In this document: in pieces, positions 1 through 8,378 of the stretch
Position numbering within the stretch: position 1 is the stretch's first letter
Layout of the letters: each line of letters opens with the position of its first letter
Assembly (NCBI RefSeq): GCF_003570725.1
Contig: NZ_QWVS01000002.1
Coordinates: 186,001-250,000 of the forward strand
DNA: 64,000 nucleotides
DNA from: Peribacillus asahii
Lineage (GTDB): Bacteria; Bacillota; Bacilli; Bacillales; DSM-1321
Reading direction: 5' to 3'
Notes under the pieces: generated by a model
Told to the model about the DNA's origin: nothing
Seen by the model: the letters and a program-made list of their open reading frames with translations, nothing else
Databases searched by the model: none
Made by a program: the position numbers and the translations under genes

Positions 1-1283
1 CTTTCTAAGTTCGCATCGTGAACCTCAGCATCTGCAAGAACTTTAACGGCCATTTCTTTAATATGCCATTCCAGTTGAATCTTCACCTTTTCTTGAATAT
101 CAGCAAGAAAAGCACGTAATCGCTCCTCTTTCTCAGCCATTGTTTTCTTTTTAGCAAACAGCATACCTACTTTGAAGTCAGGCTGTGTGGATTCTAAAAA
201 GGCTGTCGCTAAATCACGAGTAGGAGCTGGCATTAGATAAGCATTTTTCAAAATTTCTTCTAAATCATCCGTAAATCGTTCTTTTACATGATCGATTCGT
301 GCAAGAATATCACGCTTTTCTTGTTGGAGACTTTCCACTTGCTCCGTCATTTGCGCTCGTTCATCATCCGGTAATTCCGCTAATAATGTGAACTCCTTCT
401 CATGCTCTTCCTCAAATTGTTCCTCTAACCAAGTAAGATGCTTCTCGATTAAAACATGGGCAGACTGCATAACTGTGTCTGTACCGCTGGCCTCACCTTT
501 CTCAGCCATCTCATAAATAAATTGACGTACCGTTTCGATTTGATTCGCTTCTAAATCTAAATCCCTTACAGATGTATAGAAAATACCACTTGGGAATACA
601 TTCCAGTTCGCGAATGCTTCCGTTACGGAACACTGAAAGCCTTCAAAGCTGAGTTCTTTCTCATCGTGCTTATCAATCATATTAATAATTAAGTACGTTG
701 GTTTATTTGCTTCAATTAGTTCTTTTGTAAATAGAAAATTCACTTCCGATTGAACATGATTGTAATCCATTACATAAAACACAACATCTGCTAAATGCAG
801 AGCCGACTCCGTCGAAACCCGATGCGCATCATCCGTAGAATCAATCCCAGGTGTGTCCATAATGACACAAGATTCTGGCAATGGAAATTCACTTGAACTA
901 ATCGTAATGGCCGAGACAGAGTCACCATCTTTAGCAAATTTCTTTACTTCCTTAAAATCATACGGCGCTGGAAATAAGACAGGCGGCTGATCATGGTAGA
1001 AGACTTTCGCATAGTTCTCCCCTTTTTGCACCTTAACTGTATTCGCACTTGTTGGAATCGGACTCGATGGCAACACTTGATCTTGTAATAAAAAGTTAAT
1101 CATGCTTGATTTTCCGGCTGAAAAGTGACCGCAAAATGCAAGGACAAACTCATCTTGATTACATTTCATTATTAACTGCTTCATTTTATCGGCATTACTT
1201 ACATCCCCAGCCGACTGAAACTTTTCATATAGTGCGGTCAAAACTCCCATTTTTGACTGTTGCTCTAATGTTTGTTGAATCAT
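1..1283 (-). CDS. dynA: Dynamin-like GTPase DynA (YpbR), 5' part; gene runs off the window
   Basis: Bacterial dynamins remodel or fuse membranes; B. subtilis DynA (YpbR) is a tandem two-module dynamin acting at the cell membrane. About 427 codons from the start are present and the reading frame is open to base 1. The G1 P-loop GHFSAGKS lies near residues 51-58, the G3 motif DTPG near residue 144 and a G4-like NMID near residue 201, followed by a charged, helical middle region. The ATG at 1283 is preceded by GAGGGG. Its position downstream of bpsB and bpsA matches B. subtilis. Whether the second dynamin module exists cannot be seen here. Confidence 0.88.
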   Translation of the reverse strand, partial: MIQQTLEQQSKMGVLTALYEKFQSAGDVSNADKMKQLIMKCNQDEFVLAFCGHFSAGKSSMINFLLQDQVLPSSPIPTSANTVKVQKGENYAKVFYHDQPPVLFPAPYDFKEVKKFAKDGDSVSAITISSSEFPLPESCVIMDTPGIDSTDDAHRVSTESALHLADVVFYVMDYNHVQSEVNFLFTKELIEANKPTYLIINMIDKHDEKELSFEGFQCSVTEAFANWNVFPSGIFYTSVRDLDLEANQIETVRQFIYEMAEKGEASGTDTVMQSAHVLIEKHLTWLEEQFEEEHEKEFTLLAELPDDERAQMTEQVESLQQEKRDILARIDHVKERFTDDLEEILKNAYLMPAPTRDLATAFLESTQPDFKVGMLFAKKKTMAEKEERLRAFLADIQEKVKIQLEWHIKEMAVKVLADAEVHDANLE

Positions 1284-1380
1284 GAATCCATACCCCTCAT
1301 ATCTCTTTATTTATCCTTATTGTAAACGATTTCTACATTTATTCCTACAGGAAAATTCAGACCTCATTGTATGAAAGCAT

Positions 1381-1405
1381 AAAAAAAAGCCAGATTCATG
1401 ATCTG
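1381..1405 (-). terminator. Rho-independent terminator of the 53-aa gene
   Basis: On the minus strand a CAGAT/ATCTG stem with a 5-nt loop is followed by GGC and a run of eight Ts. The hairpin overlaps the stop codon of the small upstream ORF and precedes the dynA start. Confidence 0.5.
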
Positions 1406-1557
1406 ACTGGTTGAACGGAAACTACTGTTACCATATTTTCATTTTTCACATGGTTTTGCTTGTTCGCTACTTTAACCGGCTTTTGAATATGACTTAATAC
1501 ATGTTTCATCACAAAGCTATATGTAACTACCGTTAATAAAATAAATAACCAAACCAT
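1396..1557 (-). CDS. Small single-pass membrane protein, 53 aa, unknown function
   Basis: A short frame starting MVWLFILLTVVTYSFVMKHV encodes a hydrophobic N-terminal segment of about 17 residues followed by a basic, soluble tail. AAGGACGG lies about 10 nt upstream of the ATG. The TGA falls inside a hairpin followed by eight Ts on the coding strand, which is the arrangement expected of a real small gene between bpsB and dynA. I do not recognise the family. A chance ORF remains possible, so confidence is moderate. Confidence 0.45.
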   Translation of the reverse strand: MVWLFILLTVVTYSFVMKHVLSHIQKPVKVANKQNHVKNENMVTVVSVQPVRS

Positions 1558-1688
1558 TTAAAGCACCGTCCTTTTAATTATTTATATCATCATTCATTAG
1601 TAAGTATATTGAGAATAATTTTCATGTTCATTTGAATCTTATCATGAACGATAATCATTTTCAATGAGTTTTTTGACTTTTTCATTTA

Positions 1689-2219
1689 TTATTTTTGCTT
1701 AAATACAGAAAAATATGCTGTATGTTCCTGCAAAGCCCGCTCCTCTATTGGAATTCGCACCCTCATCATCCAAAGATTTAATAATGAAAAAATAATGGCT
1801 GTGAAGTAAGCATTAAACAACAGCGATAATACAAGAATTTCAGTAGCCACAATAACATAGTTCGGATGTTTCATAAATTTATAGGGTCCTTTAACAACAA
1901 CATCAGCTGATGGTAAGACAATAATCTTCGTATTCCAATGTTTCCCTAAAGAGCTTATCACCCATATTCGTCCTATTTGAGCAAGTGTAAACAACAACAA
2001 CCAAATTGGCCATAAAGAAGATAACCCACGATCTAAGAGAAGCACTTCACTCAGCAACACTGTAAAGAAACCAATATGAAGTAAGACAATCCATGGATAA
2101 TGGTCCTCCCCAAACTCAATCGCACCGCTATTTTTTAACTGTTTTTCATTTCTTTTCGCAATAATTAATTCGATGAACCGTTGCCCAACAACAAAACTAA
2201 ATAAAATCGGAAATAACAT
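1689..2219 (-). CDS. bpsB: Isoprenylcysteine carboxyl methyltransferase family protein BpsB (YpbQ)
   Basis: This is a 176-residue integral membrane protein with about five hydrophobic segments and the C-terminal ICMT-type signature near KGPYKFMKHPNYVIVATE. Members of this family use S-adenosylmethionine. In B. subtilis, BpsB O-methylates the alkylpyrones made by BpsA. The ATG at 2219 is chosen because GAGGTG sits 6 nt upstream; an in-frame GTG at 2228 would overlap that site. The start shares one base with the bpsA stop, so the two genes are translationally coupled. Function is inferred from family and pairing. Confidence 0.87.
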   Translation of the reverse strand: MLFPILFSFVVGQRFIELIIAKRNEKQLKNSGAIEFGEDHYPWIVLLHIGFFTVLLSEVLLLDRGLSSLWPIWLLLFTLAQIGRIWVISSLGKHWNTKIIVLPSADVVVKGPYKFMKHPNYVIVATEILVLSLLFNAYFTAIIFSLLNLWMMRVRIPIEERALQEHTAYFSVFKQK

Positions 2220-3307
2220 TAGTTCCACCTCATTAAAACTAATTCTGAAGAAAAACCAGGTCCAAGTGCGACCGCTAGGCCATATTCTCCGTGTATCCCT
2301 CCACGTTCCATAAATCGTTCTAACACATATAAAACGGTCGCAGAAGACATATTTCCAAACTCCTTTAAAACCTCCATAGAAATTGATGTCATCTCTTCAT
2401 TAAATCCTAGTGCCTCTTGATAGGCCTCAATCACTTTCTTTCCACCTGGATGCGCCACAAAATAGCGAATATCTTGCAATGTCACGTTATATTCTTCAAG
2501 AAAGGCTGTAACGTTCGGTCTTAGCCATTGTTTCACAATTGTTGGAATATCTTTTGAAAACACAACATACAGTCCTTCATCTTTCACATTCCAGCCCATA
2601 ACATCTAATGAATTAGGCATAAGTGTTGATTGACTCGCAAGCACATGAAACTGCTGGTCTCTACTGGAAAGCTCCGCTGCTGGCACGTCGTCTCCACATA
2701 CTAAAATACAGCTTACCCCATCGGAAAAAAGCGATGTTCCAATGATATTGCTTTTAGAAATATCCCGTTTCTGAAACGTTAAACTACAAAGCTCTACACT
2801 AAGTACAAGCACCTTTGCTTTAGGATAAGCTTGGCAATAGTCAAAAGCGCGCGCAAGTCCGCTCGCACCTCCCGCACACCCAAGCCCCCAAATCGGAATC
2901 CTTTTTGTATGTGGACGGAATGGGAGAATATTCATAATTCGAGCTTCAATCGTTGGTGTTGCAATTCCTGTACTAGATATGTAAAAAAAAGCATCAATTT
3001 CGTTCTCTGCTACTTCCCTTTTTAAAAATCGTTCATTTGTTAAACACTTCTTAACCGCCTCTACACCGAATTGAACCGCTTGATTGATATACATGTCGTT
3101 TCTTTCCGCAAAGGTCCGGTCTTCTTTAAACCATTCTAGATGATTGGACAAATAACGCGTTTGCACTTGTCCATTTTTAAATGCTTGTAATAATCGTTCG
3201 ATATTCTTAAATGATTCTCCAAAAAGCTCTCTTGAGAACTCCATAATCGCGTCCTGTGTTAACGCATAAGGCAACTCTGCATGAGCTGAAGACAATACAT
3301 AAGCCAT
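2219..3307 (-). CDS. bpsA: Type III polyketide synthase BpsA (BcsA), alkylpyrone synthase
   Basis: The 362-residue protein belongs to the chalcone/stilbene synthase family. Type III enzymes extend long-chain acyl-CoA with malonyl-CoA, and B. subtilis BpsA makes triketide pyrones. The Cys-His-Asn catalytic triad is visible: Cys in GLGCAGGASG near residue 144, His in FVAHPGGKK near 287 and Asn in EFGNMSSAT near 318. GGAGTGG lies upstream of the ATG. It is followed directly by bpsB and transcribed away from the CheX-like gene. Confidence 0.93.
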   Translation of the reverse strand: MAYVLSSAHAELPYALTQDAIMEFSRELFGESFKNIERLLQAFKNGQVQTRYLSNHLEWFKEDRTFAERNDMYINQAVQFGVEAVKKCLTNERFLKREVAENEIDAFFYISSTGIATPTIEARIMNILPFRPHTKRIPIWGLGCAGGASGLARAFDYCQAYPKAKVLVLSVELCSLTFQKRDISKSNIIGTSLFSDGVSCILVCGDDVPAAELSSRDQQFHVLASQSTLMPNSLDVMGWNVKDEGLYVVFSKDIPTIVKQWLRPNVTAFLEEYNVTLQDIRYFVAHPGGKKVIEAYQEALGFNEEMTSISMEVLKEFGNMSSATVLYVLERFMERGGIHGEYGLAVALGPGFSSELVLMRWN

Positions 3308-3472
3308 GTTCCCACTCCTTCAATTAGTGGTTAATATCTCCAGTCATTGAAGGATTATTCAAAGTAGCATTCTCCCTGTAAATAAAATTCATAAATTTTT
3401 AAAAACGAATAGGAGTTTAAGACTATTTCTTTGGTATGATAGAAGAAATTCATGAAATCGGAGGAAATAAAA

Positions 3473-3925
3473 ATGGCCATTAGTACTCATGTTACAACTG
3501 TTTTAAATGGAACGATTTCAGCTGTAAAGTCAGTATTACCACTCACAATGGAAACGGACAAACCAAACCTAATTAACCAACCTTTCGAACAAGAAGCTCT
3601 TAGTGTATTAATTGGAATGACAGGAGATATACCAGGCAGATTAATTATCGAAGGCTCTGAATCATGCATGAGTAAAATTGGAGAAGCGATGTTTGGCATG
3701 CCTCTTGAAGGTGAAATGTTAGAATCGTTTACTTCAGAGCTTGGTAATATGATTGCAGGGAACTTAGCTACTACCTTGGCACAAAATAACATCAGTATGG
3801 ATATTACTCCGCCTACTGTCCTTGTCGGCAAAGCAAAAATGTATGGATTTGAAAAAGCTATTTGCCTGCCTATCCACCTTCACAACACCGGAACTATTCA
3901 TATCATCTTGATGATTAAGATGTAA
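3473..3925 (+). CDS. Chemotaxis protein CheX-family phosphatase
   Basis: The 150-residue protein has the CheX/CheC-type fold signature, with the ExxN catalytic pair in SFTSELGNMIAGN near residues 89-102. Family members dephosphorylate CheY-P. The start is the ATG at 3473, with GGAGGA seven bases upstream; an upstream in-frame ATG at 3452 lies before this ribosome site and is rejected. The gene stands alone, divergent from bpsA, and ends in a strong terminator. No CheY partner is adjacent; cheR lies 58 kb away in the same window. Its target is therefore unknown. Confidence 0.78.
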   Translation: MAISTHVTTVLNGTISAVKSVLPLTMETDKPNLINQPFEQEALSVLIGMTGDIPGRLIIEGSESCMSKIGEAMFGMPLEGEMLESFTSELGNMIAGNLATTLAQNNISMDITPPTVLVGKAKMYGFEKAICLPIHLHNTGTIHIILMIKM

Positions 3926-3947
3926 GAGCAACTTTTTCATACTATCT

Positions 3948-3998
3948 AAAAAACCTAGTAAGTATGATAAAGTATCATACTTACTAGGTTTTTTAATA
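3948..3998. terminator. Bidirectional terminator between the CheX-like gene and a small minus-strand ORF
   Basis: A perfect 16-bp stem (3954-3969 with 3973-3988) around a 3-nt loop is followed by TTTTTT on the plus strand and preceded by a run of As that gives Ts on the minus strand. It can serve both convergent genes. Confidence 0.9.
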
Positions 3999-4133
3999 GT
4001 TTGTTTTCGAATCTTTTTCAGATTGATATTGAACTTTAATAATAAGGCTGCAAAATTCTTGCTTACCACATACTTTACATACATTTTCTTCACTGCATAG
4101 CGTTTGACAATGTAAACAATATTTCTTCTCCAT
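3993..4133 (-). CDS. Small cysteine-rich putative zinc-binding protein, 46 aa
   Basis: This short frame begins MEKKYCLHCQTLCSEENVCK and contains six cysteines arranged as CxxC, C, CxxC and a final C, in a zinc-ribbon-like pattern. It reads out into the strong bidirectional hairpin at 3954-3988, with its stop codon at the edge of that terminator. The ribosome site is weak (GTGAG about 5 nt upstream). I do not recognise a named family. The dense, regularly spaced cysteines and the terminator argue for a real gene; the weak start argues for caution. Confidence 0.5.
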   Translation of the reverse strand: MEKKYCLHCQTLCSEENVCKVCGKQEFCSLIIKVQYQSEKDSKTNY

Positions 4134-4199
4134 CTCGGCTCACTTACTTTCTCTCTATATATTATTTACAGTATATGCAAGGGGAGAGAAGATATTGAC

Positions 4200-4247
4200 A
4201 AAAAAACTATCTTGTTAACTCAAATTCGAGTTAACAAGATAGTTTTT
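4200..4247. terminator. Terminator downstream of pbuX
   Basis: A perfect 16-18 bp inverted repeat (4204-4221 with 4228-4245) around AAATTC is flanked by A and T runs on both sides. It lies immediately after the pbuX stop on the minus strand. Confidence 0.9.
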
Positions 4248-4251
4248 TATA

Positions 4252-5562
4252 TTAAGCCGCTTTTTTCACTTCTACAGGAGCCTGTTTCTCTTTTTTCGAT
4301 GGAATCATATTAAACACAATATTCAGAACAATAGCTGTTAAACTACCAGTAACAATTCCACTATCCGTTAAAACCTTCATACTCGCTGGAACTTGAGAAA
4401 ATAAACCCGGGACAACGGAAACACCTAGACCCATTCCAACAGAGCAAGCAATAACTAATAAATTTCCTTGTGAATTAAAATCTACTTTACTTAGCATTTT
4501 GATACCAGCTGCTACTACCATACCAAACATAGCGATCATTGCTCCACCTAAAACAGCGGAAGGAATGATAGTTGTAAACGCACCAATTTTTGGCATAAAT
4601 CCAATTACAATCATAATACCAGCTGCTGTATAAATAACATTCTTGGATTTAGCACCCGATAATTGAACTAAGCCCACGTTTTGCGAAAAAGCTGTATACG
4701 GAAAAGAATTAAATAATCCACCGATAATCGTCGCAATACCTTCTGAACGATATCCGCCAACTAAATCTTTTTCTTTAATGTCTTTACCCGTAATTTCTCC
4801 TAATGCGTAATAGACGCCCGTTGATTCTACTAAACTAACAATAGCTACTAATGTCATAATAATAATAGCTGTTACATTAAAGGTAGGTGTACCAAAGTAA
4901 AACAGTTCAGGCATGTGTAGCCACGATGCATCCTCTACTGCTTTAAAGCTTACTTTCCCCATAAAATAAGCAACAATTGTTCCACCAATCAACCCGATTA
5001 AAATCGAAATAGAACGAATGAAACCAGTAGAAAACTTGTACATAAGAAGAATAAAAATTAATGTTCCAAAAGCTAAACCAATATTATCTAATGCTCCAAA
5101 ATCAGGTGCTCCTTGTCCGCCCCCCATATTATTAATCGCAGCAGGAATTAACGTAAGCCCGATAATCGTTACGACGGAACCTGTTACAACTGGAGGAAAG
5201 AACATTGCCAATTTCCCAAAAAAGTTACTAATTAAAAGGACAATCAATCCAGAAACTAAAATAGAACCATAGATAGCTGTAACCCCATACTCACTTCCGA
5301 CTGTAATCATAGGACCTACGGCTGTAAATGTACACCCTAATACAACAGGAAGACCAATTCCAAAAAATTTATTTTTCCAAACTTGAAGCAGAGTAGCAAC
5401 TCCACACATTAAAAGGTCAATCGAAACTAAATACGTTAATTGCTCAGCGGTTAACTTTAAAGCCCCGCCGACAATTAGAGGAATAACAGCCGCCCCTGCA
5501 TACATCGCAAGAACATGCTGTAACCCAAGTGAACCAACCTTCACAGGTGACTGTTTAGACAT
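4252..5562 (-). CDS. pbuX: Xanthine permease PbuX
   Basis: The 436-residue protein is a nucleobase:cation symporter (NCS2/NAT family) with about 12-14 hydrophobic segments. The NAT signature region around [16 protein letters not shown] is present near residues 290-305. It imports xanthine for salvage by Xpt. The start is the ATG at 5562, with GGAAGGAG nine bases upstream; it overlaps the xpt stop by 8 nt, so the pair is translationally linked. Expression follows the guanine riboswitch upstream of xpt. It ends with a strong terminator. Confidence 0.95.
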   Translation of the reverse strand: MSKQSPVKVGSLGLQHVLAMYAGAAVIPLIVGGALKLTAEQLTYLVSIDLLMCGVATLLQVWKNKFFGIGLPVVLGCTFTAVGPMITVGSEYGVTAIYGSILVSGLIVLLISNFFGKLAMFFPPVVTGSVVTIIGLTLIPAAINNMGGGQGAPDFGALDNIGLAFGTLIFILLMYKFSTGFIRSISILIGLIGGTIVAYFMGKVSFKAVEDASWLHMPELFYFGTPTFNVTAIIIMTLVAIVSLVESTGVYYALGEITGKDIKEKDLVGGYRSEGIATIIGGLFNSFPYTAFSQNVGLVQLSGAKSKNVIYTAAGIMIVIGFMPKIGAFTTIIPSAVLGGAMIAMFGMVVAAGIKMLSKVDFNSQGNLLVIACSVGMGLGVSVVPGLFSQVPASMKVLTDSGIVTGSLTAIVLNIVFNMIPSKKEKQAPVEVKKAA

Positions 5563-6154
5563 GAATCGTGGCTCCTTCCATTTCTTCTGCAAAAGTAATT
5601 TCGCCTTTTTTCAATGCTTGAATTCGAGCAAGCGATTCCACTTGGAAGCCTTGATCTCGCAATTCCTTGCCTCCATCTTGGAAAGCTTTTTCAATGACAA
5701 TTCCAATCCCAACGACTTCTGCATCAACCTGGTTACAAATATCTACTAAGCCTCTTGCCGCTTGACCTACCGCAAGAAAATCATCAATAATTAAGACTTT
5801 ATCTCCTGGAACAATATACTTATTAGAAACCGTAATAGTATTTGTTTCTTGTTTCGTGAACGAGTGAACAGAAGAAGTGATTAAATCTTCCGTTAACGTC
5901 AATGATTTACGTTTACGAGCAAAGATTAGAGGTACATCTAATGTTAATGCCGTCATCAAACCAGGACCAATTCCTGACGATTCAATCGTTAACACTTTTG
6001 TGATCTCTTTGCCCTCAAATCTCTTTGCAAATTCTTCCCCCATTTTTTTCATAAGCACCGGGTCCATTTGGTGATTCAAAAACGAGTCTACCTTCAAAAT
6101 TGTTTCCGAAAGAGCTTCTCCTTCGTTTAAAATCTTTTCCTTTAAAAGCTGCAT
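5555..6154 (-). CDS. xpt: Xanthine phosphoribosyltransferase Xpt
   Basis: The 199-residue enzyme converts xanthine and PRPP to XMP. The PRPP-binding loop [16 protein letters not shown] lies near residues 124-139. The ATG at 6154 has GGGAGGA seven bases upstream and gives the usual family length; in-frame codons further upstream lie between the riboswitch terminator and this site and are not used. First gene of xpt-pbuX, controlled by PurR-type boxes, a SigA-type promoter and a guanine riboswitch. Confidence 0.95.
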   Translation of the reverse strand: MQLLKEKILNEGEALSETILKVDSFLNHQMDPVLMKKMGEEFAKRFEGKEITKVLTIESSGIGPGLMTALTLDVPLIFARKRKSLTLTEDLITSSVHSFTKQETNTITVSNKYIVPGDKVLIIDDFLAVGQAARGLVDICNQVDAEVVGIGIVIEKAFQDGGKELRDQGFQVESLARIQALKKGEITFAEEMEGATIHV

Positions 6155-6222
6155 AAAGCTTCCTCCCAATCTAGGATGTTTATCTGTTAGCCATCTAGGC
6201 AAATATCACGATTTTGAACTAT

Positions 6223-6394
6223 GCAAAAAGCCCGAGAACAATTGTCTGTTAAGTGAGACAATAGTTCTCGGGCTTCTACGAATGTGAATACATTCATCAT
6301 TCGTGATACACAAGATTTATTTCCCACTCATAGTCGGATTATTTACGGTAATCCGGTAGAAACTTGTGGGCCGATCCCCACGATTATACGAGCG
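6223..6394 (-). promoter_or_regulatory. Guanine-class purine riboswitch with transcription terminator
   Basis: The aptamer occupies 6325-6394. An 8-bp P1 helix pairs the GCTCGTATA side with the TATGAGTG side. The conserved core elements TATAATCG, AAGTTTCTACCGG, CCGTAAAT and CCGACTATG are all present. The specificity base is C (GACTATG), which predicts guanine or xanthine-type rather than adenine recognition. Downstream, a long GC-rich hairpin (6230-6247 with 6256-6273) followed by five Ts is the expression-platform terminator. Ligand binding is expected to switch xpt-pbuX off. Confidence 0.96.
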
Positions 6395-6417
6395 AAACTA
6401 TTAGATGCAATACATGC

Positions 6418-6446
6418 ATTATAGCAACGTTACACACTTTTGAAAA
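6418..6446 (-). promoter_or_regulatory. SigA-type promoter of xpt-pbuX
   Basis: On the minus strand a consensus TATAAT (6418-6423) lies about 25 nt before the riboswitch aptamer. The -35 region is weak (TTTTCA at 17-nt spacing), as is common for PurR-controlled promoters. Confidence 0.65.
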
Positions 6447-6461
6447 GCTATTTTTTAAGAA

Positions 6462-6505
6462 AAAGACGAACTTATTTCAAGAATAAAGATTCATTGTTCG
6501 TATTT
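6462..6505 (-). promoter_or_regulatory. Putative PurR operator (two inverted PurBoxes)
   Basis: Two CGAAC-centred boxes, at 6493-6505 (AAATACGAACAAT on the minus strand) and 6462-6474 (inverted, AAAGACGAACTTA on the plus strand), are separated by about 18 nt. They match the known Bacillus PurBox consensus AWWWCCGAACWWT with one or two mismatches and lie just upstream of the xpt -35 region. This implies dual control by PurR and riboswitch, as in B. subtilis. Confidence 0.7.
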
Positions 6506-6624
6506 TTTGAAAATTACAAATTTACTTCTATAGTTTAATTGTACAAAACACTCCCCTTACTATTATACATAAATTTGTCCGTTAGAAACCATGTACTTAA
6601 AATCGGAAGACTGTATAATATGCC

Positions 6625-6671
6625 GAATCATCAACAAAAGCCTTGGAATCCAAGGCTTTTGTTGATGATTC
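6625..6671 (-). terminator. Long hairpin terminator at the end of ypwA
   Basis: An inverted repeat of about 22 bp per arm (6625-6646 with 6650-6671) begins inside the ypwA stop codon. The inner AAAAGCC/GGCTTTT section gives the T-rich descending side; no longer T run follows. Confidence 0.7.
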
Positions 6672-8190
6672 AATTCAATTTATAGACATCCCTATATTTA
6701 TCCTCTAAATAGGAAATCAAGTATTGTGCATTTAGACCTTCTCCTGTCGTTTCCTTCAAAATGTCTAACGGTTTCTTCATTTTCCCATACTGATGAATCC
6801 GTTCATTCAACCATTTCTTAATTGGTTCGATGTTACCGCTTGCTAATAGCTGGTCATAATGAGGCAAGTCCCTCAATATGGTTTGTTTTATTTGGGCTGC
6901 ATACATATACCCTAGTGCATAAGATGGGAAATAACCAAAACTTCCATCAGACCAATGCACATCTTGTAAAACACCTACTCCATCATTGTCTGGCACAATC
7001 CCTAAATATTCTTCATATTTATCATTCCATACTTTCGGTAAATCTTTTACTTCTAATTCACCATCAAATAGCGATTTTTCAATTTCATAACGAATCATAA
7101 TATGAAGAGGATATGTAAGTTCATCCGCCTCTACCCTAATAAGCGAAGGTTTTGATTCATTAATGGCTCGGTAGAAGCTCTCTAGTGATACGCCGGTAAA
7201 TTGTTCCGGAGCGTATTTTTGTAACAACGAATATTGCTTCTCCCAAAAGTGCTTATTTCGTCCAATAAAATTCTCAAAAAATAGCGATTGCGATTCATGA
7301 ATTCCCATCGAGGTCCCGTCGTCTAACAATGTTCCTGTTAACGTACTTGAAATGTTTTGTTCATAAATTGCATGACCACACTCGTGAATCGTTCCGAATA
7401 TAGCTCCGCGAAAATCATATTCATCATAGCGAGTCGTCACCCTCACATCGCCGCGATTAATCCCTGTCGCAAATGGATGAACAGTTTCATCTAATCGTCC
7501 TGCATCAAAGTCATAGCCCAATTGCTTTAGAATATCTAAACTAAATTGTTTTTGCTTTTCTTTTGGAAAATATTTGTACAAAAATGATGTATCTGGTTGA
7601 TGCGGGCTCATTGAAATTTGTTTAACCAGCGGTACAATCCGTTCACGCAACTGGGCAAATACTTGATCTAATACATCAACCGTCATACCTGGTTCATACA
7701 TATCTAATAACGTATTGTACTTATAGCGTTCATATCCCCAATATTCAATGAATTTTCTTGTGTAAGCAACAATCTGTTCTAAATACGGTTGAAATAAAGA
7801 GAAGTCTGCTTTTTCACGAGCCTCTTCCCACGCGTTTGTCGATTTCGATTGTAAGATGACAAATTCCTTATATTCATCCATTGGAATCTTTTTATTACGT
7901 TCATAATTTTTTTTACATTCTTCTACCATTCTTTTCGTTACTTCTGATAATTGAGCTTGGTTATCCTTTGCTGAAAGCACTGCAATAAAGTGAGCCATTT
8001 CCTTGCTCGTACCCATTTTAAATACTTCAGATGACAACATCCCAATAACTTCTGAACGCTGTTCGACCCCTTTTTTTGGAGCTCCTGTACGTAAGTCCCA
8101 ATAAATCACAGAAAGTGCCTCATGGTAGGCAGCGATTTTTTTAATATATTCCAAAAATTCTCGTTCAACCTTATCGATTGCAATAGCCAC
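6670..8190 (-). CDS. ypwA: Metal-dependent carboxypeptidase, M32 family (YpwA)
   Basis: The 506-residue protein has the usual M32 (Taq carboxypeptidase) length and the zinc motif HECGH in GTIHECGHAIYEQN near residue 270, plus the family motif HESQSLFFENFIGR near 299-312. It removes C-terminal residues from peptides in the cytoplasm. It sits upstream of xpt-pbuX on the same strand, as in B. subtilis, but ends in its own hairpin. The substrate cannot be derived from the sequence. Confidence 0.93.
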   Translation of the reverse strand: MAIAIDKVEREFLEYIKKIAAYHEALSVIYWDLRTGAPKKGVEQRSEVIGMLSSEVFKMGTSKEMAHFIAVLSAKDNQAQLSEVTKRMVEECKKNYERNKKIPMDEYKEFVILQSKSTNAWEEAREKADFSLFQPYLEQIVAYTRKFIEYWGYERYKYNTLLDMYEPGMTVDVLDQVFAQLRERIVPLVKQISMSPHQPDTSFLYKYFPKEKQKQFSLDILKQLGYDFDAGRLDETVHPFATGINRGDVRVTTRYDEYDFRGAIFGTIHECGHAIYEQNISSTLTGTLLDDGTSMGIHESQSLFFENFIGRNKHFWEKQYSLLQKYAPEQFTGVSLESFYRAINESKPSLIRVEADELTYPLHIMIRYEIEKSLFDGELEVKDLPKVWNDKYEEYLGIVPDNDGVGVLQDVHWSDGSFGYFPSYALGYMYAAQIKQTILRDLPHYDQLLASGNIEPIKKWLNERIHQYGKMKKPLDILKETTGEGLNAQYLISYLEDKYRDVYKLN

Positions 8191-8299
8191 TTTGCTATTC
8201 CCCCTTTCACTTCTTTTAACTTTACCATATTATGTGAAGTCCATAAATAATCATGCTTTTTCTATCAATTGGTTTATGATAAAAAATCTCTCGCCCTTA

Positions 8300-8351
8300 T
8301 TGTTAACCTAATAATTTTTAGGTTGACAATTTAAAGTGAATAGTGCAAACT
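8300..8351 (+). promoter_or_regulatory. BirA operator (biotin box) and promoter of bioYDA
   Basis: TTGTTAACC (8300-8308) and GGTTGACAA (8321-8329) form the inverted TTGTTAAC-N14-GTTGACAA biotin box recognised by BirA in Firmicutes. The right half contains a TTGACA -35 (8323-8328). The matching -10 at 17 nt (CAAACT, 8346-8351) is weak. Binding of BirA with biotinyl-AMP would block transcription. BirA itself is encoded at 39665-40642. Confidence 0.88.
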
Positions 8352-8378
8352 AAAATGCAGTGAAGGGGGGTGTTTTAT

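Noticed and set aside
3764-4093. 109-codon minus-strand frame
   Set aside because: It runs through the strong bidirectional terminator and antisense to the CheX-like gene; the six-cysteine ORF in a different frame is the better reading.
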